A DNA stretch of 64,000 nucleotides from Rhodocytophaga rosea (GTDB taxonomy: Bacteria; Bacteroidota; Bacteroidia; Cytophagales; 172606-1): positions 930,001 to 994,000 of the forward strand of contig NZ_CP048222.1 in assembly GCF_010119975.1 (NCBI RefSeq), written 5' to 3'. A model generated the notes under the pieces. That model was not told where the DNA came from, did not search any database, and saw nothing but the letters and a program-made list of their open reading frames with translations. Position 1 is the first letter of the stretch; each line of letters begins with the position of its first letter. Shown here in pieces: positions 25,141 through 34,212 of the stretch. Position numbers and translations under genes: made by a program.

Positions 25141-25749
25141 TTATGCGTTTACAAGTCTTAGGTAAGTATCAACCTGCTTGTTAGCGTTATAACAAAGCAT
25201 GGCTACCCCGGAACGGAAGATATGGGTTTTGTAGAGTTGCAGATCAAGCTGGCGGCTTACATTTTTGAAGAGTGCTTTTCCCTTTCCCAGCACCACCGGA
25301 TGCACCCACACCTGATATTCATCTACCAGATTCATCGACATGAGTACGGCTACTATACTGGCACTTCCATACATAATCATGTCTTTACCGGGCTGTTGTT
25401 TAAGTTGTACGATAGCCGCAGCAAGGTTCCCTTTTATACGTATCGCATTATTCCAAGGGGGAATCTGGGAGGTGTGGGAGAAAACAAATTTTGTATACCG
25501 ATGCATCATGTCTGCAAAGGCAAGATCTTCTCTGGGAAACGACAAATCATGTAGTTTGGCAGTCCAGTACCGGGCCATGGCATTGTAAGTAACTCTTCCG
25601 AGTAAAATAGTATCTGCTTTGCTTAACTGCTCACAAGCACATTCGGCCATATCGGATGTCCACCTCTGAAAATGCCAGTCCAGTTCACAGTCAGGTCCGG
25701 AAAGGAAGCCATCCAGGGTTACATTCATCGAAACAATTAACTTCCGCAT
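25141..25749 (-). CDS. DHFR/RibD C-terminal domain protein (copy 1)
   Basis: A 202-residue protein of the dihydrofolate reductase-like RibD C-terminal family: MRKLIVSMNVTLDGFLSGPD at the start, ADTILLGRVTYNAMARYW, then DMIMYGSASIVAVLM and DEYQVWVHPVVLGKGKALF. Such proteins bind NADPH and reduce unknown substrates; they are not true DHFR. It is the distal gene of a run of four minus-strand genes (two DHFR-like, two DoxX), separated from copy 2 by 89 bp with a stem-loop. Copy 2 is only distantly similar, so the duplication is old. Confidence 0.9.
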   Translation of the reverse strand: MRKLIVSMNVTLDGFLSGPDCELDWHFQRWTSDMAECACEQLSKADTILLGRVTYNAMARYWTAKLHDLSFPREDLAFADMMHRYTKFVFSHTSQIPPWNNAIRIKGNLAAAIVQLKQQPGKDMIMYGSASIVAVLMSMNLVDEYQVWVHPVVLGKGKALFKNVSRQLDLQLYKTHIFRSGVAMLCYNANKQVDTYLRLVNA

Positions 25750-25781
25750 GGAATCAGAGAATTATCCGTTAAATAACAATA

Positions 25782-25833
25782 TCCTCAACCCATGAAGGCA
25801 GATGTAATTGATAATCTCTTCATAGGTTGAGGA
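25782..25833 (-). terminator. Stem-loop between the two DHFR-like genes
   Basis: Arms 25782-25797 and 25818-25833 pair at 15 of 16 positions (TCCTCAACCCATGAAG with CTTCATAGGTTGAGGA), 20-base loop. It begins a few bases after the stop of the 25839-26411 gene. The following U-run on the minus strand is broken, so it could be a terminator, an attenuator or an mRNA-stabilising hairpin. Confidence 0.45.
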
Positions 25834-25838
25834 CATCC

Positions 25839-26411
25839 TTATCTGCCTTCCGGTTTATAGCAGAGCACCACCACTCCACACTCAAAAGACTGGGCATGCA
25901 CGAGTTGCAATGATATCTTGGTGTTCAGGTTATTAAAAATACTCAAGCCCTTACCGATAGCCACCGGATTAATAAACAAATGGTATTCATCAATCAGGTT
26001 TTCGCGAATGAGAGACGATACAAAACTGGCACCACCATAGGCCATTATTACTTTACCCTCTTGCTTTTTCAGGGCATTGATCTCTTCTGTCAGATTACCT
26101 TTGGCTACTACCGTATTGTCCCACTGGGATTGATCAAGCGTTTTGGTAAAAACCACCTTGTGTGTGTTGGTGAACTTTTTTCCAGCTTCTACTTCCGGGT
26201 TATCTGGAGTGGCTGCTACCCTGGCCCAGTGAGGAATAAACCCCTCAGCAAGTTTGCGTCCCAGCACAATGCAATCTATGGGTTCTGTAAGGTCCGTTAA
26301 GTATTTTATCAAGCCTTCGTCCCAGTTAAACTTCATCCAATCCATTTCTCCATTAGGACCAGCTACATACCCATCCAGGGTGAGTTGCATCTGTAATTTC
26401 AGTTTTTTCAT
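25839..26411 (-). CDS. DHFR/RibD C-terminal domain protein (copy 2)
   Basis: A 190-residue NADPH-binding RibD C-terminal-like protein: LQMQLTLDGYVAGPNGEMDW, DCIVLGRKLAEGF, VIMAYGGASFVSSL and DEYHLFINPVAIGKGLSIF. It starts 34 bp downstream of a DoxX gene. With the DoxX pair and the divergent GlxA-type regulator it forms what looks like a small stress- or metabolite-response module. Reductase substrate unknown. Confidence 0.9.
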   Translation of the reverse strand: MKKLKLQMQLTLDGYVAGPNGEMDWMKFNWDEGLIKYLTDLTEPIDCIVLGRKLAEGFIPHWARVAATPDNPEVEAGKKFTNTHKVVFTKTLDQSQWDNTVVAKGNLTEEINALKKQEGKVIMAYGGASFVSSLIRENLIDEYHLFINPVAIGKGLSIFNNLNTKISLQLVHAQSFECGVVVLCYKPEGR

Positions 26412-26445
26412 ATTGCTTAAAAATCAAATGGGTTTGTTAGTGTAA

Positions 26446-26832
26446 TTACGCCAGAACAGGCCTGTATTTTTTGTGATACAATATATATGAACTTACAGCT
26501 AATGTAAGTGGAATAATCATGGGTAGCCAGGAGGAAGCCGGCTCACCAACCATAGCAATTAAGTACGTGGCTCCTAACAAGTCTATTACTAATCCTGCAT
26601 ACGCCCATTCTTTGAGTCTGGGAAAACCAGGTATTAAAATAGCGGCTACACCCAGCGTTTTGGCAATTCCGAGAAAAGGAAGCATATACGTTGGAAAATG
26701 TATATTGGTGAATCCTTCTGCGGCGAACTGCATGGAAAATATATCCGGAATTGCAGAGCCCAGCATCATAAAAGCAAATAAACCTGTAATGATCCAATAA
26801 ACAATCGTTATCTTTTTCATGGGAGTGTTCAT
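26446..26832 (-). CDS. DoxX family membrane protein (copy 1)
   Basis: A 128-residue inner-membrane protein with four hydrophobic helices and the DoxX-like block FLGIAKTLGVAAILIPGFPRLKEWAYAG (shown in parts: LGIAKTLG, PGFPRLKEWAYAG). The next gene upstream is a clear paralogue with the same block, and even the DNA is nearly identical over about 26 bases there. DoxX-like proteins accompany redox enzymes, but their mechanism is not settled. It is followed by DHFR-like copy 2. Confidence 0.88.
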   Translation of the reverse strand: MNTPMKKITIVYWIITGLFAFMMLGSAIPDIFSMQFAAEGFTNIHFPTYMLPFLGIAKTLGVAAILIPGFPRLKEWAYAGLVIDLLGATYLIAMVGEPASSWLPMIIPLTLAVSSYILYHKKYRPVLA

Positions 26833-26847
26833 TTATGACCTGCTATT

Positions 26848-27294
26848 TTACTTTGATGCAGTTTTCAGCCGGTGATAGAATAAATAAGAACCTGCAATAC
26901 AGGCCATACCAATCAGAAGCGGTGCCCAGGCACTCACCGGATCACCCACGGCAATGCCTGAGTACATAGCACCGGCTAAATCATAGGTAAAGCCTGCATA
27001 TGCCCATTCTTTGAGTCTGGGAAAACCAGGAACCAATATGGCAATTACACCTAAAGATTTAGCAACCCCTAAAAAAGGAAGCAGATATACCGGATAACCT
27101 AGGTGCTTAAACAGCGCCTGTGCTTCCGGAACGGCCAGTATATCAGGAATAGAACCTACCATCATCAGCAGAGCCAGTAAGGTGGTAAAAATCCAGTAGA
27201 AAATCTTTGCTCTTTTAACAGAGGCCGGTTTGATAGCAAGCTGGGTGGAGGTAAGTTCGATTGTGTTCATATATGGATTTGTTAGGTTAAACAT
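26848..27294 (-). CDS. DoxX family membrane protein (copy 2)
   Basis: A 148-residue paralogue of the 26446-26832 protein, with a longer polar N-terminus (an alternative start at M9 would shorten it) and the same PGFPRLKEWAYAG motif. Four membrane helices. It is the first gene of the minus-strand run and faces the divergent GlxA-type regulator across a 293-bp region that should hold both promoters. The tandem pair probably arose by duplication and may form a heteromer. Confidence 0.88.
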   Translation of the reverse strand: MFNLTNPYMNTIELTSTQLAIKPASVKRAKIFYWIFTTLLALLMMVGSIPDILAVPEAQALFKHLGYPVYLLPFLGVAKSLGVIAILVPGFPRLKEWAYAGFTYDLAGAMYSGIAVGDPVSAWAPLLIGMACIAGSYLFYHRLKTASK

Positions 27295-27587
27295 TGGTGC
27301 GAATCATTGATACAAATGTACAGGGCTGGTCAGACTTTGATCGTGTGCAAGTGCGACCTGTTCAGGGGCCGGTTGCGACTTTGTATCACATATAATTTTC
27401 CTGTTTAGAAACCTTTTTTTTCTGCCGGTAAAATTTTGAACAAGCCGAAAAATCGCATAGATTAACCCAGAAACCCAGACAGATTTTGCCCTGTCAGTTT
27501 GAATAATAAGACCTGCAGGAGCGTTATTTTTAAAGACATTTCCCTGCATTTATTTTTAGCAACCAGTATTTAACCACTAAGCCGATA

Positions 27588-28571
27588 ATGAAAAAACATG
27601 TTTCTATCCTGGTTCCCCAGGAAGCAGTGATGGCCAGTATTGTAGACCCCCGCACTATTTTAACCGGGGTCAATGAATTTTTAGAAGCAGCCGGAAAACC
27701 TGCCCGGTTTCACATACAATTAGTGGGGCTCTCGAGAGAAGTAAAAGTACACAACGGCCTATTTTCAGTACATTCGGATGTATTGCTTCAGGACTTACAT
27801 CAAACCGATCTGATTATTATTCCGGCCATAAGCGGCGATTTTAAAAGAGCCATCGAAATAAACCAGGCATTCGTTCCCTGGATTATTGAACAATACCACA
27901 AAGGGGCAGAAGTAGCCAGTTTGTGTATTGGTGCTTTTTTACTGGCAGCCACTGGGTTATTAAATGGCAAAGAATGTTCTTCGCACTGGAGAAGTGCAGA
28001 GGAGTTCAGAGAAATGTTTCCGGAAGTAACCCTGGTAGATGGACGCATTGTAACAGAGCAGGACGGTTTGTATTCCAGTGGCGGGGCTACTTCTTACTGG
28101 AATCTGCTATTGTATCTGGTAGAAAAATATGCCGGACGGGAAGTTGCCATTACTGCCTCCAAAGTATATGCCCTGGAAATAGACCGGAAAAGTCAGTCTC
28201 CTTTTATTATGTTCAACGGGCAGAAAAACCATGAAGATGAACCTATAAAAAAAGCGCAGGAGTTTATCGAAAAGAATCTGGCAGAACGGATTACGGTAGA
28301 AGACCTGGCTGATAAATTTGCCATCGGAAAGCGGCATTTTGAGCGGCGTTTTAAAAAAGCAACCCATAATACACCAGTTGAATATATGCAACGGGTAAAA
28401 ATTGAAGCGGCCAAAAAACATTTAGAAATCAGCCGGATGAACGTAAATGAGGTGATGTTTGAGGTAGGCTACAATGATACCAAAGCTTTCCGGACCGTGT
28501 TTAAAAAATTGACCGGCCTCTCTCCTATTGAATACCGGAATAAATACAACAAAGAAGCCGCCGTGTCATAG
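27588..28571 (+). CDS. GlxA family transcriptional regulator (DJ-1/PfpI + AraC HTH)
   Basis: A 327-residue regulator. An N-terminal DJ-1/PfpI-like domain (residues 1-190, with the elbow cysteine in SLCIGAFLLAATGLLNG) is followed by two AraC-type helix-turn-helix motifs (~225-320; ITVEDLADKFAIGKRHFERRF, read in two parts, and VMFEVGYNDTKAFRTVFKK, GLSPIEYR). It is divergent from the DoxX/DHFR genes, so it is the likely activator of that run. Ligand unknown. Confidence 0.92.
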   Translation: MKKHVSILVPQEAVMASIVDPRTILTGVNEFLEAAGKPARFHIQLVGLSREVKVHNGLFSVHSDVLLQDLHQTDLIIIPAISGDFKRAIEINQAFVPWIIEQYHKGAEVASLCIGAFLLAATGLLNGKECSSHWRSAEEFREMFPEVTLVDGRIVTEQDGLYSSGGATSYWNLLLYLVEKYAGREVAITASKVYALEIDRKSQSPFIMFNGQKNHEDEPIKKAQEFIEKNLAERITVEDLADKFAIGKRHFERRFKKATHNTPVEYMQRVKIEAAKKHLEISRMNVNEVMFEVGYNDTKAFRTVFKKLTGLSPIEYRNKYNKEAAVS

Positions 28572-28593
28572 GGGTATTATTTTAATATTAACA

Positions 28594-29084
28594 ATGAATT
28601 TAAATATTAGCATCAATAGAAAAATGAAAGCTAAATCTGATAGGACAATATCATCCATAATGATGATGTATAGTTTGTTTTTTATAAGTATACTATTTAT
28701 CAAAGGTTTCAATTTGACAATATTTGGTTGGTGCTGGATACTTGGTTGGTCATTATTAGTAGTTTTAGCAGCTTGGAAAGTTGAATCTTACGAAATTATT
28801 GACGGTAAACTCATAAAGAGAAATCTTTTGGGCTTATTTTCCCGAGAAAGAGAGCTCAATACAATGAAAAAATACTCCAAAAATTTAATAAATACTGACT
28901 ACCCTACAAATCCATCAACATAGTTAGATTATTTTCCAGGCAGCATAAATACTTGGTTTATCGAGAAATTAGTCTTCAATTTAATGATACTCAAAAAATA
29001 AAAATAGATGAACGAACTGTAGATAGTGATGATTTTGAAAGACTGTATAAAGAGATAAAAAAGTTTAAAGTAATCAAGGAGTAA
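28594..29084 (+). pseudogene. PH-like membrane protein, frameshifted
   Basis: The frame from ATG 28594 (two hydrophobic segments, then VESYEIIDGKLIKRNLLGLF) stops at 28921-28923 after losing sense around LINTDYPTNPST. In the -1 frame the sequence continues from about 28902 as YKSINIVRLFSRQHKYLVYR, EISLQFNDTQKIKIDERTVD, then SDDFERLYKEIKKFKVIKE and a stop at 29082-29084. Together they read as a two-helix membrane protein with a bacterial PH-like C-terminal domain of about 160 residues. A single deleted base around GACTACCC would explain it. It could be true decay or a sequencing error. It follows the GlxA gene by 22 bp. Confidence 0.65.
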
Positions 29085-29250
29085 AATCCTAGTGCTAACA
29101 TCAAGATAAGCTGCCAAGTAGAGGCTCATTCGCAAAGCTGATTCAATACTCATAAAATGAATATTGCGACTGTGTCTTGACTTATTTACTTCACTGAGAA
29201 TTTCACTCAATTATACAATCTTCTGTGGAATGCCGACTGCGGACTGTAGC

Positions 29251-29643
29251 TTACAAATGCCTTTCTACAATCTGAAGCATATTCCCATCAGGGTCAGCAA
29301 ACGTACGGACTTTGCCACCACCAATGGCATTGATAATATCACTTGCCCATACCACTTTTTTACTATCCAGATAGGCAATGGTTTTTTCTATATCTTCTAC
29401 CCGTAAGGCAAGATGCGACCATCCTGGTGTCCAGGTAGTGCGGATTGGCCTGGCGGTATGATCTATAGGCATTACTTCGAGCAAAGTATTGTCTGGCGCT
29501 CTTAATATCCAGACAGGTTTTTCGTCGCGGAAATATTTTGTATAGCCCAGCACTTCACAATACCAGTCGGCTAGCTGGTCTACATTATTGGCGGCTACTG
29601 CCGGATGATCTATGCCGCTTATTTTAAAGGAAGTTTCTGTCAT
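29251..29643 (-). CDS. VOC family (glyoxalase-like) protein
   Basis: A 130-residue vicinal-oxygen-chelate protein: an N-terminal GIDHPAVAANNVDQLADWY, a central WTPGWSHLALRVED and a C-terminal DPDGNMLQIVERHL, giving the paired beta-alpha-beta modules and candidate metal ligands His, His and Glu. Substrate unknown. Its ATG overlaps the stop of the upstream esterase gene by 4 bp (ATGA), so the two form an operon. Confidence 0.88.
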   Translation of the reverse strand: MTETSFKISGIDHPAVAANNVDQLADWYCEVLGYTKYFRDEKPVWILRAPDNTLLEVMPIDHTARPIRTTWTPGWSHLALRVEDIEKTIAYLDSKKVVWASDIINAIGGGKVRTFADPDGNMLQIVERHL

Positions 29644-30461
29644 TTGATGGCTGTGTTTTGTTGTAAAGTTTGCATGGCTTTGGCATATCTACGCCCTAAT
29701 TCACGGGCTGAAGGACTATCAAAATGAATGGTATCGCCTTTATGCGTTAAATCGGCCGTTGAAATGCATGCGGTGGATGGCATCTGACCAGGGAGTTCTT
29801 GTAAGGCCTGGTTTACCTTCGCAGCCTCAGGTATCCTGTTTGCATAAAAGTCTGGCAGAGTTGCGACCACAACAGGCAGATCCGGTGCATTCAATTCTTT
29901 ACGAAGGTTGGCAATGAGCTCTTTCAGTTTTTGGGCATACGTGTCGGCTTTCCCAGGTTCACTGTCTGATTCTCCCTGATGCCAGATAATCCCTTTCAGT
30001 TGACCGGTCTGCATGGCTATTCTGGCACGTTTGAGGGCTTCATCATAGGGATAACTTTTTGTCTGGTCATGATAACCACCAACTTTCCAGGCATCAATAG
30101 AAGAACCTCCGGCCGCACAAGGTACAAGACCAATGGTAATTTTGCTATCCGTATCTGCCATGAGTTTGCCGAAAGTAAGTCCTGGGCCTACGCCGGCTAT
30201 GGGTTTATCAAAGTGCATAGGGTCACTGGCTGGCTTCCATTCGTTATTTTTGTCCAGCATATGTATCCTGGGATGAACTTGCTGGTCTTCTGGCTCTACT
30301 ACTCCCCGTCCAGCCATATTGGATTGCCCTAGCAGGAGATATACATGAAAAATTCCTGTCTCTTTGCGGGAGATTTTACCTGGTTGGGTTGCCGGAGCGC
30401 ATCCGTTTAACATACATATATAGATGGCTACAAAGGCATAGATACGTATACATTTTCTCAT
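29640..30461 (-). CDS. Carbohydrate esterase (CE6/sialate O-acetylesterase-like) lipoprotein
   Basis: A 273-residue SGNH-type esterase. N-terminal lipoprotein signal with Cys in MLNGCAP (~residue 21). Catalytic blocks: LLGQSNMAGRG (Ser), IIWHQGESDSEPG and the C-terminal DTIHFDSPSARELG (Asp/His). This matches the DUF303/CE6 acetylxylan- or sialate-O-acetylesterase group, which removes acetyl groups from sugars. It should be anchored to a membrane and act outside the cytoplasm. It is the first gene of a two-gene unit with the VOC protein and is divergent from the LLM oxidoreductase. Confidence 0.9.
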   Translation of the reverse strand: MRKCIRIYAFVAIYICMLNGCAPATQPGKISRKETGIFHVYLLLGQSNMAGRGVVEPEDQQVHPRIHMLDKNNEWKPASDPMHFDKPIAGVGPGLTFGKLMADTDSKITIGLVPCAAGGSSIDAWKVGGYHDQTKSYPYDEALKRARIAMQTGQLKGIIWHQGESDSEPGKADTYAQKLKELIANLRKELNAPDLPVVVATLPDFYANRIPEAAKVNQALQELPGQMPSTACISTADLTHKGDTIHFDSPSARELGRRYAKAMQTLQQNTAIK

Positions 30462-30572
30462 CTCCCAAATTAAGAAATAAAATTAAATCTGCGCTCAATT
30501 TCCGGATATTGAAACCAGAGCCTGGGAATGAAATTCGGGCCAGTGCTGTTTAAAGCAAAAAAGGAATTTCAC

Positions 30573-31640
30573 ATGGAATTAGGAATATATTCATTTGCTG
30601 AAGTAGGCACAGACCCTACTACCAGCCAACATCTGGGCTGGCACGAACGCATTCAACACCTGATGGAAGAAATTGAACTGGCAGACCAGGTAGGTTTAGA
30701 CGTATTTGCCGTCGGCGAACATCACCGACCCGATTATGCTGTTTCATCTCCAGCGGTTATTCTGGGTGCGGCCGCCCAGCGAACCAAACATATTAAGTTA
30801 TCCAGTGCTGTAACGGTGCTGAGTTCAGATGATCCGGTACGGGTATTTCAGGCCTTTTCTACGGTAGATTTGTTGTCTTCCGGCAGGGCAGAAATTATGG
30901 CCGGCCGGGGTTCATTCATTGAATCTTTCCCTTTGTTTGGGTATGATCTTAATTTATATGATGAATTGTTTGCTGAGAAACTGGATTTGCTGATCAAACT
31001 CAATGAACAGGAAAAAGTGAACTGGAAAGGAAAACACCGGCCTTCTATACAAAATCTGGGTGTGTATCCCCGGCCGTTCCAAAAAAACCTTCCCATCTGG
31101 ATAGCTATTGGCGGAACACCGGAATCTATTGCCAGAGCGGCTAAACTGGGTTTACCTATGGCACTTGCTATTATTGGCGGTGCTCCCGACCGCTTTGCGC
31201 CTCATGTAAAGTATTACAAAGATTTATTCCACCAGGCCGGCCATAATCCGAATACGTTGCAGGTAGGTATCAACTCACATACTTTCATTGCGGATACTTC
31301 TCAAAAAGCGGCTGATACATTTTTTCCGGCTTATGCCCAGACCATGTCACGCATTGGAAGGGAAAGAGGATGGCCTTCTATGAGCAAGGAGCAGTTTGAC
31401 TGGCTCCGTTCCCCGGAAGGTTCGTTACTCGTCGGAAGTCCGGAGCAGGTGATTGAGAAGATTTTATATGAACACGAATTATTTGGCCACACCAGATTCC
31501 TGGCTCAGATGACGGTTGGCCCTATGCCACATTCAGAAGTGATGAAGTCAATTGAATTATTTGGTACCAAAGTAGCGCCGGAAGTGAAGAAAGCACTGGC
31601 TTCAAAAGCGCAACCAGTAACCAGCAAACAAGAGCAATAA
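30573..31640 (+). CDS. LLM class flavin-dependent oxidoreductase
   Basis: A 355-residue luciferase-like monooxygenase. [12 protein letters not shown] at the start is the expected family N-terminus, so the ATG at 30573 is preferred over the in-frame one at 30528. Other signatures: [47 protein letters not shown] and the C-terminal [14 protein letters not shown]. It uses reduced flavin and oxygen or acts as a reductase; substrate unknown. The C-terminus ends in a polar tail. A DoxX-like gene follows in the same direction after 72 bp. Confidence 0.92.
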   Translation: MELGIYSFAEVGTDPTTSQHLGWHERIQHLMEEIELADQVGLDVFAVGEHHRPDYAVSSPAVILGAAAQRTKHIKLSSAVTVLSSDDPVRVFQAFSTVDLLSSGRAEIMAGRGSFIESFPLFGYDLNLYDELFAEKLDLLIKLNEQEKVNWKGKHRPSIQNLGVYPRPFQKNLPIWIAIGGTPESIARAAKLGLPMALAIIGGAPDRFAPHVKYYKDLFHQAGHNPNTLQVGINSHTFIADTSQKAADTFFPAYAQTMSRIGRERGWPSMSKEQFDWLRSPEGSLLVGSPEQVIEKILYEHELFGHTRFLAQMTVGPMPHSEVMKSIELFGTKVAPEVKKALASKAQPVTSKQEQ

Positions 31641-31712
31641 CAGCAAGCCAGCAAAAATAATTTTATTAGCCAGATATTAGTATATTCAAGTGTACACTGT
31701 TTGTTTACATGT

Positions 31713-32123
31713 ATGGATAAAATTGATATCTGGCTTTCTTCTAACAGGGATATTGGACTGTTAGCGTTGAGGATCTTTATAGGATTGCGGCTCATCTATG
31801 GGGTAGCAGATAATGTATTCAGCCAGGAACAGATGATGGAGTTTGCCCATTTTCTGGAAGCTAACAACTTCCCTTTGCCAACCCTTAGCGCCATCGTCTC
31901 TGTATATGTGCAATTAATTGGAGGGCTGTTAATTTTGATCGGCTACCAAATCAGACTGGCTGCTGCGGTATTGATTGTTAATTTTCTGGTAGCCTTAGGC
32001 ATGGTACATATTAACGATACTGTAGAAGGGATGACACCAGCACTGGCCATGTTATTTGGATGTATTACCCTGCTATTCACTGGTGCCGGAAAATATTCGT
32101 CTAAAAGCACTTTTACACGCTAA
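31713..32123 (+). CDS. DoxX family membrane protein
   Basis: A 136-residue protein starting MDKIDIWLSS (ATG at 31713; the upstream TTG is not needed). Four hydrophobic helices with RIFIGLRLIYGVADN and the loop FPLPTLSAIVSVYVQLIGG typical of DoxX. Probably inner membrane. It is 72 bp downstream of the LLM oxidoreductase and likely in the same transcript. Confidence 0.85.
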   Translation: MDKIDIWLSSNRDIGLLALRIFIGLRLIYGVADNVFSQEQMMEFAHFLEANNFPLPTLSAIVSVYVQLIGGLLILIGYQIRLAAAVLIVNFLVALGMVHINDTVEGMTPALAMLFGCITLLFTGAGKYSSKSTFTR

Positions 32124-32188
32124 TTCACCTGTTTCATTTAGGCAAATAGTTTGCAAAAATACCAGAAACAACTCCGGGGATACCTTTT

Positions 32189-32572
32189 CTAATTTCTGCT
32201 TAACCTGGGTTTGTAGCTGATAAACATATTGAGCCAGATCATTCTGGAGCTACGGAAAATAACCGGCAACAGGGCAAACATCAGAAAGGTGATAATTCCC
32301 ATCACCAGCCACAAACTGGCGTTAAAAAACAGAACCATTACGATACTGATGGCAAATGCTACACCCAATGTAATGCCATAGCTCACATACATGGCTCCCT
32401 GAAAAAATCCTGGTTCTGGTTCGTACGCTTGCCTACATACGCTACATTTTTCGTGCATTTCAGTAAAATGTATAGACGCATACGAATGGCTGGATACAAA
32501 TACTTTTCCCTCATGACAAGCCGGACAGGTGCCATGTAATATGCTATATAATTTACTTTCTTTCGCGATCAT
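32189..32572 (-). CDS. DUF983 domain-containing protein
   Basis: A 127-residue protein with an N-terminal zinc-ribbon-like CPACHEGKVF followed by CSVCRQAYEPEPGFF (four cysteines), then two membrane helices. The ribbon followed by GAMYVSYGI is characteristic of DUF983. Cytoplasmic face zinc site, inner membrane anchored. It converges with the DoxX gene and is downstream of the AraC regulator gene on the same strand. No function is known. Confidence 0.9.
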   Translation of the reverse strand: MIAKESKLYSILHGTCPACHEGKVFVSSHSYASIHFTEMHEKCSVCRQAYEPEPGFFQGAMYVSYGITLGVAFAISIVMVLFFNASLWLVMGIITFLMFALLPVIFRSSRMIWLNMFISYKPRLSRN

Positions 32573-32645
32573 ATCTTTACTATCTTTTAGTACTTTGTAA
32601 AGATACGGTAAAATAGTACGCTGGGTATAGAACAGAAAGCGGTAT

Positions 32646-33536
32646 TTATGGTACTTTTTGAAATTTTCTGCGGAACTGCTCTGGTGTTAGACCTGCCATT
32701 TTCTTAAAAAACCGGTTAAAATATGAGTTATCCGTATAATTCAGCTGAGCAGCAATTTGTGAAATAGTGAAATCTGTATGTACCAGCAGCCGTTTCGCCT
32801 CCAGCATGAGCCGGTCCTGGATAATGTCGGTGATGGATTTTTGTAATACTGCCTGGCAGATGGCATATAGTTGTTTGGAAGACAATTGCATCATTTCGGC
32901 ATACTCAGTTACCGGCAAATGCCGGGTATAATGTTGTTCAACCAGGGCTTCCAGTTTCCGGATCTGCGAAGTTTGCAGGGAAGCGGGTTCTCCAGGGTAG
33001 ATTGCATAATATACACCTGCCGATTTTATCAGTAAAATATTCAGATACGAACGGATAACATTTTCTTTTTGAAAGGTATTCCCTCTGAATTCCTCATATA
33101 TTGTTGTAAACAGTGCTGTTATCTCTGGCAAATTTTCAGATGCCAGATACAGATAAGGCGAACCCGTAAGCGGCTGGAAATAAGGAAATTCAGTTAATGT
33201 TTTCTGGGTATATGCTAACAGGTAAAAGGCCGGGTTAAAAAAAATAACAAACCCGCTATCTGCCGGGGAAAGCCGCCAGGAATGAACCTGTGCCGGAGAC
33301 ATAAAAAACAGGCTACCAGGCTTAATTTCATAGCTCACAAAATCTATGATATGTGTACCAGATCCTTTCGTAAACAGCACCAGAAAGTAAAAATCATGGC
33401 GGTGTGGTGCCTGCACAAACTGGTATTTCGCCATATGTTCTTCCAGGGTTTCAATATAGAAGTCAGGATGGTGAGCCGGTGAGTGATTAAAATGGCCAAT
33501 ATGTAATACCGGAAGCGCTTTATCTGAGGCAGCCAA
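32646..33536 (-). CDS. AraC family transcriptional regulator
   Basis: A 296-residue regulator with an N-terminal cupin-like sensing domain (HRHDFYFLVLFTKGSGTHII, residues ~40-60) and a C-terminal double helix-turn-helix (~195-290; FTISQIAAQLNYTDNSYFN, FKKMAGLTPEQFR). It is 14 bp downstream of a DinB-like gene on the same strand, so regulator and DinB protein probably share a transcript. Target genes and ligand are not visible. Confidence 0.9.
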   Translation of the reverse strand: MAASDKALPVLHIGHFNHSPAHHPDFYIETLEEHMAKYQFVQAPHRHDFYFLVLFTKGSGTHIIDFVSYEIKPGSLFFMSPAQVHSWRLSPADSGFVIFFNPAFYLLAYTQKTLTEFPYFQPLTGSPYLYLASENLPEITALFTTIYEEFRGNTFQKENVIRSYLNILLIKSAGVYYAIYPGEPASLQTSQIRKLEALVEQHYTRHLPVTEYAEMMQLSSKQLYAICQAVLQKSITDIIQDRLMLEAKRLLVHTDFTISQIAAQLNYTDNSYFNRFFKKMAGLTPEQFRRKFQKVP

Positions 33537-33550
33537 ATGATGTGGTCTGT

Positions 33551-34081
33551 TTACTTCTCCATAGATGACAAATACCTTTCCTGTATGATATTCAAATGAT
33601 GGCGTTCATGCCCGGCAATCACAAACAGAACAGCCCTTGCCGATATATCTTTTCCATTGGCATTGCCTAGCTGAGATAACATGGTTTCGTCAAAAGTTGC
33701 AAACTGAAGCAGATTGGCTTCCCGGACAAGCCGGTATTCCTGCAATAATTCCGCTGATGAACGCTTTCCATAGTTACCGTTGGCCGCATAGGTTTCTTCG
33801 TCAAAGCCAGGCAAAGCTTGCTTTTCGCCTCTGGCAATACACAAAGCCCGGTAAGCCATAATCCGCTCGGTGTCTATCATATGCGCGAGCAGTTCTTTCA
33901 ATGTCCATTTTCCGGGCGCATACCGGTAATTCCACTGGTCTTCCGAAAAAGAAGAAAACAGCGTTTGCATATTGGTAAGGCCTCTTTTTAATTCAGCCAA
34001 TACATCATCGCCGGTTACCAGGTTTACATACCGGCTGGTGTATACGCTCTGGGAATATTCTTCTGGAGTAGGTTTTCGCAT
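33551..34081 (-). CDS. DinB family protein
   Basis: A 176-residue four-helix-bundle protein of the DinB/YfiT superfamily. The helix around WNYRYAPGKWTLKELLAHMIDTE (in part, KWTLKELLAHMIDTE) contains the first metal His, and the C-terminal AGHERHHLNIIQER supplies the other two (HxxxH-type). Such proteins bind a divalent metal and some are thiol transferases. It is upstream of the AraC regulator gene and divergent from hemF. A second, distant DinB protein is encoded at 36034-36474. Confidence 0.88.
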   Translation of the reverse strand: MRKPTPEEYSQSVYTSRYVNLVTGDDVLAELKRGLTNMQTLFSSFSEDQWNYRYAPGKWTLKELLAHMIDTERIMAYRALCIARGEKQALPGFDEETYAANGNYGKRSSAELLQEYRLVREANLLQFATFDETMLSQLGNANGKDISARAVLFVIAGHERHHLNIIQERYLSSMEK

Positions 34082-34212
34082 GGTTTGTTAGTTATAAAGT
34101 TGACAAAATACCCGAACTAAACTTTAATTGTTGATCTGTTTGCTTAGTCTGTTCGTTTAGCTGGTATACTACTCGCTAAATTATTTTAATTTTGGCAAAT
34201 TCAACTACATTC

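Noticed and set aside
27304-27549. 81-residue minus-strand frame before the GlxA-type gene
   Set aside because: No signal, motif or coding-like composition; lies in the likely divergent promoter region.
28929-29210. 93-residue minus-strand frame over the end of the PH-like gene
   Set aside because: It is the shadow of the frameshifted plus-strand gene, whose sequence is clearly more protein-like.
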